From: CAZVIK01 sp964627045
GTDB lineage: Bacteria > Acidobacteriota > Terriglobia > Bryobacterales > Bryobacteraceae
Direction: 5' to 3'
Length of the DNA: 9,899 nucleotides
Assembly (NCBI GenBank): GCA_964627045.1
Contig: CAZVIK010000154.1
Location: forward strand, 1-9,899
In this document: one piece after another, positions 1-6,426 of the stretch
How the letters are laid out: each line of letters starts with the position of its first letter
Position numbering within the stretch: position 1 is the first letter of the stretch
Notes under the pieces: model-generated
What the model was told of the DNA's origin: nothing
Seen by the model: only the letters and a program-made list of their open reading frames with translations
The model's database searches: none
Made by a program: the position numbers and the translations under genes

Positions 1-4
1 CCCA

Positions 5-33
5 TTGTACGTCCCGGCGTCTCACGCTATGAT
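5..33 (+). promoter_or_regulatory. Possible sigma-70-type promoter before the DUF4159 gene
   Basis: TTGTAC (5-10) and TATGAT (28-33) are separated by exactly 17 bp. The -10 box matches the consensus at 5 of 6 positions, but the -35 box only at its first three. Transcription would start near position 40, only a few bases before the GTG at 45. The message would then be almost leaderless and the GAGG at 34-37 would not be transcribed. Either the promoter or the ribosome-binding-site reading is probably wrong, so this is a tentative call. Confidence 0.25.
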
Positions 34-44
34 GAGGCTGAGCG

Positions 45-887
45 GTGGCTGAAGTGAATCCGAGCCGGTGCCTGTCTCTCGCCGCGTTACTCTTGTCCGC
101 GCTGGGGGCTGTATGGGCCTTACAGATGCCCTTCCGCGAGTACCCCGGCGACGAGTACAACGACTTCCCTCTCCCTCAGGACTACGACGAAAAGACAGAG
201 TTCGTATTCGCGCGCTTGATGTACCCGCCGAATCCCTACTCCCAGTTCGGCCGTAGCGGGCGGCGCTGGAACTGGAAGACCGGGCACACCAGTTGGACCA
301 ACGACTACCCGCGCGCCGACCGCCATCTCATGGTGGCTCTCCGCCGGCTCACCCGCGTCCACAACCGTAGCGTGGAGCAACCCGTCGACCTGGACGACGG
401 CGACGACGTGTTCCATTGGCCCATGCTCTACGCCGGCATGGCGGGAACCATGAACCTGACCGGCGCGCAATCCGCCAAGCTCGGCGAGTACCTGAAGCGC
501 GGAGGGCTCCTGATCTGCGACGACATCTGGGGGTCTATGGACTGGCGGCTCGTCGGGCAAACCTTCGACCGCATCCTTCCGGGCCGCCCGATTGTCGATA
601 TCGCCGACGCCGATTCAGTCTTCCACACCGTCTTCGATCTCGAAAAGCGCGGTCCCATCCCTGGGGCCTGGTCGCTGCGCTCCGGCATCCCGTATATGTC
701 GGACGGTTACGTGCCTTACTGGCGCGGCATCTACGACGACAACGGCCGGCTCATGGTGGCCCTCTGGGTCAACGTGGATACGGGCGACTCCTGGGAGTGG
801 GCCGACGTCCCGCAATACCCGGAGCGCTATTCGGCATTGGGCATCCGCATCGCCGTCAATACCGTGATCTACGCGATGACGCATTGA
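45..887 (+). CDS. Exported DUF4159 domain protein
   Basis: This 280-residue protein has a signal peptide: residues 10-25 are hydrophobic and end in VWA, a plausible signal peptidase I site after A25. The mature part is one DUF4159 domain over its full length. Family-typical blocks are MPFREYP near residue 28, YPRADRH near 90, LDDGDDV near 117, the glycine/aspartate strand GGLLICDDIWG near 152, and the C-terminal PERYSALGIRI with a final YAMTH. The family is described as having a glutamine-amidotransferase-like fold, but no enzymatic role is established and I see no catalytic Cys-His pair to argue for one. The GTG start at 45 is chosen because GAGG (34-37) lies 7 nt upstream and the signal peptide begins here. 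DUF4159 genes often sit beside MoxR/DUF58/VWA genes; none is visible here. It is probably periplasmic. The family call is firm, the function unknown. Confidence 0.88.
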   Translation: MAEVNPSRCLSLAALLLSALGAVWALQMPFREYPGDEYNDFPLPQDYDEKTEFVFARLMYPPNPYSQFGRSGRRWNWKTGHTSWTNDYPRADRHLMVALRRLTRVHNRSVEQPVDLDDGDDVFHWPMLYAGMAGTMNLTGAQSAKLGEYLKRGGLLICDDIWGSMDWRLVGQTFDRILPGRPIVDIADADSVFHTVFDLEKRGPIPGAWSLRSGIPYMSDGYVPYWRGIYDDNGRLMVALWVNVDTGDSWEWADVPQYPERYSALGIRIAVNTVIYAMTH

Positions 888-962
888 AGCCCCTTGGGCC
901 CCTTCCCGGGTTTGTCCGTGGCACTCCTGGCCGCGCCGCGCGTGGGGCCGAGCCGGCCGGTG

Positions 963-968
963 TATACT
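963..968 (+). promoter_or_regulatory. Possible -10 box before the PilZ gene
   Basis: TATACT stands out in a GC-rich gap and matches the -10 consensus at 5 of 6 positions. No recognisable -35 hexamer lies 16-18 bp upstream. If used, it would give a leader of roughly 120 nt before the ATG at 1093. Confidence 0.25.
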
Positions 969-1015
969 ACGAGCAAGAGTCGGGGCTGTCGTTGCGATAC
1001 TGGGAAGCCAAGGAC

Positions 1016-1084
1016 TGGCGGAGCCGCCATGTTTGCGCTCGGCCCTGTCCGTGAGTTATCTCCTCGCCGGGCAAGCTGGCGGGA
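1016..1084 (+). other. Two predicted hairpins in the PilZ leader
   Basis: The gap between the DUF4159 and PilZ genes holds two short inverted repeats. The first is TGGCG (1016-1020) with CGCCA (1025-1029), a 5-bp stem with a 4-nt loop. The second pairs 1061-1068 with 1078-1084, seven pairs with one bulged T at 1064 and a 9-nt loop. The second ends 8 nt before the ATG and would bury the only G-rich stretch that could serve as a ribosome-binding site (GGCGGGA, 1078-1084). A role in translation control is inference; in GC-rich DNA such stems also arise by chance. I see no match to the c-di-GMP (GEMM) riboswitch core. Confidence 0.25.
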
Positions 1085-1092
1085 CAGCATCC

Positions 1093-1449
1093 ATGGAACC
1101 GAAAAAAAACCTCTCTCGCCCAGACCAGCGCCGCCACGCCAGAGCGCAGGTCAAGCTCTACGCCGACCTCCAGTGGACCGGTGCCGACGGCATGCCGCGT
1201 TACGTCCGCGCCGTCTGCCTGGACATCTCCGAGAGCGGCCTCCGCCTCCGCGCCACCACCGAGACGCCCTCCCAGGGCGCTCAGGTTCAGGTGCGCCTTG
1301 AGAATTGGATCACTGCGGAACGGGGGATTGTCCGGCATGCCCGGCTGCTCGGCATCGTCGGAATCGAGCTCCGCCTGGAAGCCGCTTCGCCCGCCGAACT
1401 CCAGCGATGGCGCGACTACGTCGCCCGGGCGCACTCGCGCCAAGAATGA
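1093..1449 (+). CDS. Single-domain PilZ protein, probable c-di-GMP receptor
   Basis: This 118-residue protein consists almost entirely of a PilZ domain. Both halves of the c-di-GMP binding signature are present: RRHAR (R13 and R17 of the RxxxR motif) and DISESG at 44-49 (the D/NxSxxG motif). The later strand GIELRLE corresponds to the G-V-x-F-like strand of the family. No output domain is attached, so it would act by binding a partner protein. It lacks a signal peptide and is presumably cytoplasmic. The ATG at 1093 is preferred over an in-frame TTG at 1033 because the extra 20 residues do not resemble PilZ and family members start just before the RxxxR motif. The ribosome-binding site is weak. 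The start contains a run of eight A (1102-1109). The gene stands alone; the next gene downstream is a tRNA on the other strand. Confidence 0.85.
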   Translation: MEPKKNLSRPDQRRHARAQVKLYADLQWTGADGMPRYVRAVCLDISESGLRLRATTETPSQGAQVQVRLENWITAERGIVRHARLLGIVGIELRLEAASPAELQRWRDYVARAHSRQE

Positions 1450-1543
1450 TCGCCGAGTGTCCGTCGTTTTCGCGCACTGGAAGGCTGGCGCCGGCGCGCT
1501 GCTTCCCTGGCAAAAACACCGAGTGCAACCGTCCGGATGCGAT

Positions 1544-1621
1544 TGGCGTCCCCAGGGGGATTCGAACCCCCGTTACCGCCGTGAAAGGGCGATGTCCTAG
1601 GCCGGGCTAGACGATGGGGAC
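1544..1621 (-). tRNA. tRNA-Glu (anticodon UUC), CCA encoded
   Basis: Read on the minus strand, the sequence folds as a full cloverleaf. The 7-bp acceptor stem is GTCCCCA (1615-1621) with TGGGGAC (1548-1554). The D arm begins GTCTAG, the anticodon loop is CTTTCAC (1581-1587) with anticodon TTC at 1583-1585, and the T arm has GGTTCGAATCC. The discriminator base is G (1547) and CCA is encoded (1544-1546). The sequence closely follows the canonical bacterial tRNA-Glu and decodes GAA/GAG. It lies 82 nt downstream of the cytochrome c gene on the same strand and appears to have its own promoter. No integrase or repeated 3' end is seen nearby. Confidence 0.97.
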
Positions 1622-1634
1622 GCGGCTTTGCCGC
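1622..1634 (-). other. Small hairpin abutting the tRNA-Glu 5' end
   Basis: GCGGC-TTT-GCCGC forms a perfect 5-bp stem with a 3-nt loop, ending at the base next to tRNA nucleotide 1 (1621). In the precursor RNA it would lie in the 5' leader removed by RNase P. Whether it matters for processing is not shown by the sequence. Confidence 0.35.
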
Positions 1635-1654
1635 TCGGACAAGCTGCTCTTTCT

Positions 1655-1683
1655 ACTTTACCGGGCCCGGCGCGCAGCGTCAA
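1655..1683 (-). promoter_or_regulatory. Promoter of tRNA-Glu
   Basis: On the minus strand TTGACG (1678-1683) and TAAAGT (1655-1660) are separated by exactly 17 bp. The -35 box matches the sigma-70 consensus at 5 of 6 positions and the -10 box at 4 of 6. The expected start is near 1648, giving a leader of about 27 nt before the mature tRNA end at 1621. The spacer contains the palindrome CCGGGCCCGG (1661-1670), possibly by chance. Position, spacing and strand make this the best promoter in the window. Confidence 0.6.
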
Positions 1684-1703
1684 CTGCCGCCGCGCCAGTC
1701 GCC

Positions 1704-2036
1704 CTAAAGCGTCTTCAAGTACGCGATCAGGTCATTTTTCTGTGCCGCCGTCAGCAGGTCCTTGTAGGGCGGCATCCCGTTGCCGCCCGCGTCGATCAGT
1801 GCCCGCACCGACGCCTCTGTCAGAGGCTTCCCGTTCTGCAGTTTCGCCTTCTTGAACAGCCCTTTCATTCCCGGTCCCAGTTTCTTGCTGCTGTCCAGCG
1901 TGTGGCACACCGCGCACTGATCGGCGTACACCGCCTTGCCCTTGGCGGCGGCATCGCCGCCCGGTGCCGGCTTTGGCGCCTGCGCGGCCAAAACCAGGAC
2001 CCCTGCCGCCGTACAAACAGCTATCTTGAAGCGCAT
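1704..2036 (-). CDS. Small exported class I c-type cytochrome
   Basis: This 110-residue protein has an N-terminal signal peptide (hydrophobic residues 5-20, cleavage likely after AQA at 18-20). One cytochrome c domain follows. The haem-binding motif is CAVCH at 41-45, covalent attachment through C41 and C44 with H45 as proximal ligand. The likely distal ligand is M88 in the GMPPY segment, the usual loop of short soluble class I cytochromes. The protein would be a periplasmic one-electron carrier. The length of about 90 residues after cleavage fits a monohaem cytochrome. No oxidase, reductase or dehydrogenase gene is adjacent, so its partner is unknown. The ATG at 2036 gives a complete signal peptide; the ribosome-binding site is weak. 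Confidence 0.9.
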   Translation of the reverse strand: MRFKIAVCTAAGVLVLAAQAPKPAPGGDAAAKGKAVYADQCAVCHTLDSSKKLGPGMKGLFKKAKLQNGKPLTEASVRALIDAGGNGMPPYKDLLTAAQKNDLIAYLKTL

Positions 2037-2167
2037 GCTTTCAGTCTACATCGCGCCGCCGCGGTGCCGTTCACGCTGCGATCTGCCCCGCCCGCCGCCG
2101 TCTGCCGCGCACAACCCTGCGGCGAGTTTCCCGGAACCATCCGCACTGTCCGCTAATCCAAACAGGC
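2037..2167. other. Divergent intergenic region, cytochrome c and peroxiredoxin
   Basis: These 131 bases separate two divergent starts and should hold promoters for both. The only hexamer of note toward the cytochrome is TAGACT on the minus strand (2042-2047), just 5 nt from the end of the gap nearest its ATG and without a -35 partner. Toward the peroxiredoxin I find no convincing -35/-10 pair and only a poor ribosome-binding site (AGG directly before the ATG). No clear operator or repeat is visible. Confidence 0.4.
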
Positions 2168-2641
2168 ATGACCCAGATCCTCGCCACACCCGCCGCAGGC
2201 GACCCCGCGCCGGATATCTCACTTCAAACCGACGCCGGCGGCGCCCTGCGCCTCTCCGATCTCCAGGGACGCACCGTGGTTCTTTACTTCTACCCGCGCG
2301 CCGATACTCCGGGCTGCACCACCGAAGCCTGCCAGTTCCGCGACTCGCTCGCGTCGTTCGGCGACGCCGTGATCATCGGCGTCTCGCCGGACACCCCCGC
2401 CCGCCAGGCCAAGTTCAAGACCAAGTACGATCTGCCGTTCACCCTGCTCGCCGATGTGGATAAGGCCGCGGCCCAGGCCTGCGGCGTTTGGAAAGAAAAG
2501 ACGATGTACGGAAAAAAGGTCATGGGCATCGAGCGCACCACCTTCATCATCGGAAAGGACGGCCGCATCCTTCGCGTCTTCCGCAAGGTCAAGGCCGGCG
2601 GCCACGCCGCCGAAGTGCTCCAGGCCCTCTCAGCCCTTTAG
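2168..2641 (+). CDS. bcp: Thioredoxin-dependent peroxiredoxin, BCP/PrxQ type
   Basis: This 157-residue protein matches the bacterioferritin comigratory protein family over its whole length. The active-site segment DTPGCTTEAC (46-55) carries the peroxidatic cysteine C50 and, five residues later, the resolving cysteine C55, the pattern of atypical 2-Cys BCP enzymes that form an intramolecular disulfide. The catalytic Thr (T47) precedes it and the conserved Arg lies in GIERTTF near 120. It would reduce hydrogen peroxide and organic hydroperoxides in the cytoplasm, using thioredoxin as reductant. No signal peptide is present. The 3' end overlaps the 3' end of the convergent mutS2 by 12 nt. The start is the first ATG; homologues also begin shortly before the GDPAPD segment, so it is probably right despite a poor ribosome-binding site. 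Confidence 0.93.
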   Translation: MTQILATPAAGDPAPDISLQTDAGGALRLSDLQGRTVVLYFYPRADTPGCTTEACQFRDSLASFGDAVIIGVSPDTPARQAKFKTKYDLPFTLLADVDKAAAQACGVWKEKTMYGKKVMGIERTTFIIGKDGRILRVFRKVKAGGHAAEVLQALSAL

Positions 2642-5041
2642 CTCGACGATCGTCGCTCCGGCGCCGCCCTCGCTCCGTTCGGCCGCGTGGAACTTCTCGA
2701 CGTTGGCGTGCTTGGCCAGCAACTCCGCCACCGCCCGCTTCAGCACCCCCATGCCGTGCCCATGCACGATGCGCACCTGCTGCAAGTCGGCCAGCATGGC
2801 CGTATCCAGGAACTTCTCCACCTGTTCGCAGGCCTCCTCGGCGCGCAGTCCGATGACGTTCAATTCGCGCACGGCCGCCCCGGCCAGCGGCGCCGGATCG
2901 TAGGACATCCGCCGGGGCTTCGCCGATTCGGGCGTCACCGGGAGCACTTCCAGCACGTCTCCGGCCGGCACTTGCAGCTTCAGAAATCCGGCCTCTACCT
3001 CGATCAGGTCTCCGCCCAGCATCCGCCGCACCCGCGCCGGCTCCCGCACACCCTTCAGCCGCACCCGCGCCCCTTCGGAGATCTTGGGCCGCGTCAACTC
3101 CCCCTGCCGCGATTCGTCCCGCGCCGCCAGCACCGTGGTGTCGATTTCCTCGCGCAATTCGCGCTTCAGCTTCGACACTTGCCTCATCGCCGCCGCGCTC
3201 CCTTTGCGGTTCTGCATCTCCGCGGCCAGCTTCTCGATGGTCTCGCGCGCCTCTGCTTCGAACTTTTCCAGCACCAGGTCGCAGCGGCGGTCCAACTCCT
3301 TCAGCTTGGCGGACTCGCGTTCGGCCCATTTCTGAGCCATCGTCTTCTCGCTCGCCGCGGCTTCTTCCTTCTGTTCGCGAAGCTCCCGCTCCAGCGCCTG
3401 TACCTCCTCCAGCCGCCGGTGCAGTTCGGAAAGGAACGTCGAGATGTCGCGTTCCCGCGTACCCAGCCGCTCCCGTGCCACGCCGATCAGATCCCCGGGC
3501 ATCCCCAGGTGCCGCGCAATCTCCAGCCCCGCCGACTTGCCCGGCGCGCCGAGTTGCAGCACGTAGGTCGGCTCCAGCGTCTGTTCGTCAAATCCCATGC
3601 TCCCGTTGATCACGCCCGCCGTCCCGGCGCCGTAGATCTTGAGCGCCAGCAGGTGCGTCGATGCCAATGTGAACGCTCCGCTCGCCCGGAATCGTTCCAG
3701 GACCGCGATCCCCAGCGCCCCGCCTTCCTCCGGATCGGTCGCCCGCCCCAACTCGTCCAGCAGCACCAGCGATTCGCCGTCGGCCTCCTCCAGCATCTCT
3801 TTGATCCGCGCGATGTGCGCCGAAAACGTGCTGAGGCTCTCCTGAATCGACTGGTTGTCGCCGATGTCCGCCAGAATCTTGCTGAACAGCGGTATTTCGG
3901 CCTCTTCGCAGGGCACCGGGAGCCCCGCCTGCGCCATCATGGCCAGCAGGCCCGCCGTCTTCAACGCTACCGTCTTGCCGCCCGTGTTCGGACCGCTGAT
4001 CAGCAGCGTGCGCCTCTCGCCGTCCAGGGCCAGCGACACCGGAATCACCCGTTTCTTCTGCTTCCGGAGGATGTCCTGCAACAGCGGGTGCCGCGCGTTC
4101 TTCAGCACGAAGCGCCGCGTTCCTTCCGGGCTGAACCGCGGAATCGCGCAGTCGAAGTCCGCCGCGAAGCGGGCCTTGGCGAACAGCGCCTCGATCTGGG
4201 CCAACGCTCCTGCCGCCGCCTGGATCTCGGCCTGGTACTCGCGCAATCGTGCGGTCATTTCGCGCAGGATGCGGTGGACCTCTCGCAGTTCCTCTTCGGT
4301 CATCCGCACCAGGTCGTTGTTCAGCTCGATCGTCTCCAGGGGCTCGACGAACAGCGTGTGCCCGCTGCCGCTGGACCCGTGTACGACGCCGTCCAGCCGT
4401 TTCTGCTTCCCCGCGATCACCGGCACCACGAACCGTTCGTTGCGGATGGTGACGAACTCCTCCTGCAACAGGTCTTCCTCGCGGTGCTTCCGCAGAAACC
4501 GCTCCAGGGAGTCCTGGATGATCCGCTTCTGCTTTTCGGCCTCGCGCCGCAGCCGCGCCAGTTCCGGGCTGGCGTGATCGGCCAGGGTGCCGTCGGGAAG
4601 AATCTTCCCGGCCAGTTCGCTCACCACGCTCCGGAAATCGCCGAGTTGCCGCGCGCGCGCCGCCAGCCGCGGAAACCGCCCCCCCACGCTCCCGAGAACG
4701 CGCCGTATGTCGCTGGCGGCGTCCATCAAACCGGCCAGCAGCCGGATCTCAACGGCCTCCAGCGTCGCTCCCTCGATGCGCAGTTTGGCCAGCGCTTCGG
4801 ATGGGTCCGCCAATGCGTCGAACCGCAGCCGCACCGCCGCCCCGCGCGCCGCCGGCTGCGGATGCGAGGCCGCGCGCAGGTACTCCATCGCCTCGCCGGT
4901 CTCGGCCAGCGACTCTTCCAGAGCCTCCCGCTCGCCTCCGGAACGGAGCGTTTCCATCGCCGCCCGCCCCAACGGGCTTTCCACGTAGCGGGACACCAGG
5001 CGCTTCAGTTCCTCAAAATCCAGCACGTCCGCGTTTGTCAT
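2630..5041 (-). CDS. mutS2: MutS2 ATPase with C-terminal Smr domain
   Basis: The 803-residue length is usual for MutS2. It lacks the mismatch-recognition domains of MutS and starts directly with the core/lever region (about 1-310). The ATPase follows: Walker A GPNTGGKT at 350-357, signature STFSAHI at 404-410, Walker B LVLLDE at 425-430 and STH at 461-463. A long charged coiled coil spans about 535-640, then a small KOW-like segment (about 655-700), then a C-terminal Smr domain (about 726-803). Bacterial MutS2 proteins have been linked to suppression of recombination and, in Bacillus subtilis, to splitting of collided ribosomes. The Smr motif usually written LDLRG reads LNVIG here (727-731), while the HGxG motif is kept (HGHG, 760-763). 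The start is one base after the stop of the Nudix gene, indicating translational coupling. The 3' end overlaps the peroxiredoxin gene. Confidence 0.95.
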   Translation of the reverse strand: MTNADVLDFEELKRLVSRYVESPLGRAAMETLRSGGEREALEESLAETGEAMEYLRAASHPQPAARGAAVRLRFDALADPSEALAKLRIEGATLEAVEIRLLAGLMDAASDIRRVLGSVGGRFPRLAARARQLGDFRSVVSELAGKILPDGTLADHASPELARLRREAEKQKRIIQDSLERFLRKHREEDLLQEEFVTIRNERFVVPVIAGKQKRLDGVVHGSSGSGHTLFVEPLETIELNNDLVRMTEEELREVHRILREMTARLREYQAEIQAAAGALAQIEALFAKARFAADFDCAIPRFSPEGTRRFVLKNARHPLLQDILRKQKKRVIPVSLALDGERRTLLISGPNTGGKTVALKTAGLLAMMAQAGLPVPCEEAEIPLFSKILADIGDNQSIQESLSTFSAHIARIKEMLEEADGESLVLLDELGRATDPEEGGALGIAVLERFRASGAFTLASTHLLALKIYGAGTAGVINGSMGFDEQTLEPTYVLQLGAPGKSAGLEIARHLGMPGDLIGVARERLGTRERDISTFLSELHRRLEEVQALERELREQKEEAAASEKTMAQKWAERESAKLKELDRRCDLVLEKFEAEARETIEKLAAEMQNRKGSAAAMRQVSKLKRELREEIDTTVLAARDESRQGELTRPKISEGARVRLKGVREPARVRRMLGGDLIEVEAGFLKLQVPAGDVLEVLPVTPESAKPRRMSYDPAPLAGAAVRELNVIGLRAEEACEQVEKFLDTAMLADLQQVRIVHGHGMGVLKRAVAELLAKHANVEKFHAAERSEGGAGATIVELKG

Positions 5042-5042
5042 G

Positions 5043-5483
5043 TCAGTCGTTCGCCCGTCGGATGGCCCGCCGGATCACTTCAAGCGTCCCTTCGGTGAGC
5101 CCTCGCTGCTCCAGGTCTTCCTCTCGTACCCACTCGGCCGCATCGGCGTCGTCGGCGGGTCTCGGCCTTCCGCCCTCCACCCGGCACAGAAAATCGATCA
5201 GCACGTAGTGATACCGCACCCGCCCGTCCCGGTCCCGGATGATGCGCTCGAAGACCTCGCGGAACTCCGCCGAGCGCACCTCAAGCCCGGTCTCCTCCCG
5301 TACTTCCCGCCGGACGCCGTCCTCCAGCCTCTCTCCGGTTTCCAGCACCCCGCCCGGCAGCGACCAGAGCCCCTGGCCGGGCGGCCGCCCTCGCCGCACC
5401 AGCAACACTCTGCCCCGCCGTAGAATGATCGCGCCGACCCCCACCACCGGCCGCCGCGGGTAGATCCGGCCCGTTGATCCCAT
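5043..5483 (-). CDS. Nudix hydrolase, ADP-ribose pyrophosphatase-like
   Basis: This 146-residue protein carries a complete Nudix box: G45, E51, R59-E60, E63-E64 and G66 fit GX5EX7REUXEEXGU without exception, so the Mg-binding helix is intact. The N-terminal half, with GVGAIIL, LLVRRGRPP and LWSLPGG, is typical of the COG1051 ADP-ribose pyrophosphatase-like subgroup. The enzyme would cleave a nucleoside diphosphate linked to another group; the actual substrate cannot be told from sequence. It is cytoplasmic. The ATG at 5483 is supported by AAGG (5489-5492 read on this strand) 5 nt upstream. Its stop is separated from the mutS2 start by one base, so the two form an operon. It is divergent from the RsbW-like gene. 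Confidence 0.9.
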   Translation of the reverse strand: MGSTGRIYPRRPVVGVGAIILRRGRVLLVRRGRPPGQGLWSLPGGVLETGERLEDGVRREVREETGLEVRSAEFREVFERIIRDRDGRVRYHYVLIDFLCRVEGGRPRPADDADAAEWVREEDLEQRGLTEGTLEVIRRAIRRAND

Positions 5484-5490
5484 GCCCGCC

Positions 5491-5520
5491 TTGACTTTTT
5501 GACTGCGACTATTCTATTGT
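5491..5520 (+). promoter_or_regulatory. Probable promoter of the RsbW-like/STAS/regulator operon
   Basis: TTGACT (5491-5496, 5 of 6 matches) and TATTGT (5515-5520, 4 of 6) are separated by 18 bp in a markedly AT-richer gap. Transcription would begin near 5527. A second TTGACT lies at 5499-5504 and a third at 5532-5537, so the hexamer is repeated three times within 47 bp; whether the copies bind anything is unknown. On the opposite strand the same gap offers TACAAT (5516-5521) and TAGAAT (5511-5516) as -10-like boxes for the Nudix-mutS2 operon, but without a matching -35. Confidence 0.4.
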
Positions 5521-5588
5521 AACGATTCGACTTGACTGCGTCGCCGGAACTTGTTCGGGCGCTGGCCGCAAGGGGGCAGGATCGGATC

Positions 5589-6008
5589 GTGACGGGTGTG
5601 GACACCTTCCTGGAGTCGTCGCTCCAGAGCGTCGATGGCGCCGAACAGATGGCTCTGGACGTCGCCCGGGAGATCGGCTTCCCCGAGGACGAGTTGCACA
5701 AGATCAGCATGGCGGTCCGGGAAGCCGTCGTGAACGCCGTCGTTCACGGCAACCGCTACAGCGCCAACAAGCGGGTCCACCTGGAAGTGGCCGGCGAGCC
5801 GGACCGTATGACGGTGGTCGTCACCGACGAGGGGGCGGGCTTCGACTTGTCCGCCATCCCTGATCCGCTGGCCGAGGAAAACCTGCTCCACCAGTCCGGA
5901 CGCGGAATCCTGTTGATCCGCGCTTTCGTCGACGAGTTTTCCGCCGGCCGGGGCAGCCCGGCCGGGACCGCCGTGAAAATGGTCAAGTATCTGAAACGCG
6001 ATTCTTAG
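5589..6008 (+). CDS. RsbW-like anti-sigma factor / serine kinase
   Basis: This 139-residue protein is a single GHKL (HATPase_c) domain of the RsbW/SpoIIAB type. The N box is REAVVNAVVHGN, with E45 and N49 for Mg-ATP. The G1 box is DEGAGF (D80, G82, G84), the G2 box GRGI (104-107), and GT at 126-127 closes the pocket. Family members bind a sigma factor and phosphorylate a STAS-domain antagonist on serine; the next gene encodes such a protein 33 nt downstream. The GTG at 5589 is preferred over an in-frame TTG at 5532: it has AGG (5578-5580) 8 nt upstream, homologues start just before the ESSLQSVD-like strand, and the TTG would fall a few bases after the predicted transcription start. If the TTG is used the protein has 158 residues. 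No sigma factor is in the window. Confidence 0.88.
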   Translation: MTGVDTFLESSLQSVDGAEQMALDVAREIGFPEDELHKISMAVREAVVNAVVHGNRYSANKRVHLEVAGEPDRMTVVVTDEGAGFDLSAIPDPLAEENLLHQSGRGILLIRAFVDEFSAGRGSPAGTAVKMVKYLKRDS

Positions 6009-6027
6009 CGCAAGTCAAACGGTTTAG

Positions 6028-6034
6028 AGGAGGT
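6028..6034 (+). promoter_or_regulatory. Strong ribosome-binding site of the STAS gene
   Basis: AGGAGGT lies 7 nt before GTG 6042. It is a near-perfect complement of the 16S rRNA tail and by far the best ribosome-binding site in the window. It fixes the GTG start and suggests that the antagonist is translated more strongly than the kinase upstream. Confidence 0.8.
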
Positions 6035-6041
6035 ACATCCA

Positions 6042-6386
6042 GTGAGTATTCAAGTGACAACCCGCCAGGTCGAGGAAGTCAGCGTGGTTGACGTTGTGGG
6101 GCGCATTACCCTGGGCGAGGGCGCCAGCGCGCTTCGTGAGACAATCCGTGGCTTGGTTGCCAAGGGGCAGAAAAAGGTTCTCCTGAACCTCAGCGAGGTT
6201 TCCTACATCGACAGTTCCGGCATCGGCGAGCTGGTTTCCGGTTTCACCACGGTCACCAACAGCGGCGGTACGCTCAAACTGCTCGGCCTGACCAAGCGCG
6301 TTCAGGACCTGCTCCAGATCACCAAGCTCTACACCGTGTTCGAGGTGTTTGACCGGGAAGCCTCGGCCGTCGCCAGCTTCTCCTGA
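6042..6386 (+). CDS. STAS-domain anti-sigma factor antagonist
   Basis: This 114-residue protein is a single STAS domain of the SpoIIAA/RsbV kind. The phosphorylation-site loop reads YIDSSGIGEL (55-64); by comparison with SpoIIAA the second serine, S59, is the phosphoacceptor. The opening strand VVDVVGRITLGEG and the later GGTLKLLGL are also family-typical. The unphosphorylated form would bind the RsbW-like protein encoded just upstream and release its target; phosphorylation by that protein would reverse this. No phosphatase of the PP2C/RsbU type is in the window to reset the switch. The order kinase then antagonist is the reverse of the rsbV-rsbW order of Bacillus. The start is a GTG fixed by a strong ribosome-binding site. 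Confidence 0.94.
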   Translation: MSIQVTTRQVEEVSVVDVVGRITLGEGASALRETIRGLVAKGQKKVLLNLSEVSYIDSSGIGELVSGFTTVTNSGGTLKLLGLTKRVQDLLQITKLYTVFEVFDREASAVASFS

Positions 6387-6426
6387 TTCCTGGGTCTGCG
6401 CCGGCCGGCCCCGGGAGAGCGGAAGG

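Noticed and set aside
969..1092. c-di-GMP (GEMM) riboswitch before the PilZ gene
   Set aside because: The conserved GEMM core and its GGGACGCAAAGC-like stretch are not found in the leader.
1033..1092. Longer PilZ start at TTG 1033
   Set aside because: The added residues do not resemble PilZ, the TTG lacks a good ribosome-binding site, and the ATG at 1093 lies where family members begin.
1479..1543. Terminator for tRNA-Glu or for the PilZ gene
   Set aside because: There is a TTTTT on the minus strand without a stable stem before it, and an imperfect GGAAG/CTTCC hairpin (1479-1506) without a T run. Neither makes a convincing terminator.
1544..1621. tRNA-Glu as the attachment site of an integrated element
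   Set aside because: No integrase, phage gene or second copy of the tRNA 3' end is visible, and the genes on both sides look native.
2687..5098. An open frame of 803 codons on the + strand, antisense to mutS2 for almost its whole length
   Set aside because: It is codon-aligned with mutS2, so it stays open simply because mutS2 avoids TTA, CTA and TCA codons, as expected in a GC-rich gene. Its translation is rich in Arg, Gln, His, Leu and Pro and shows no domain.
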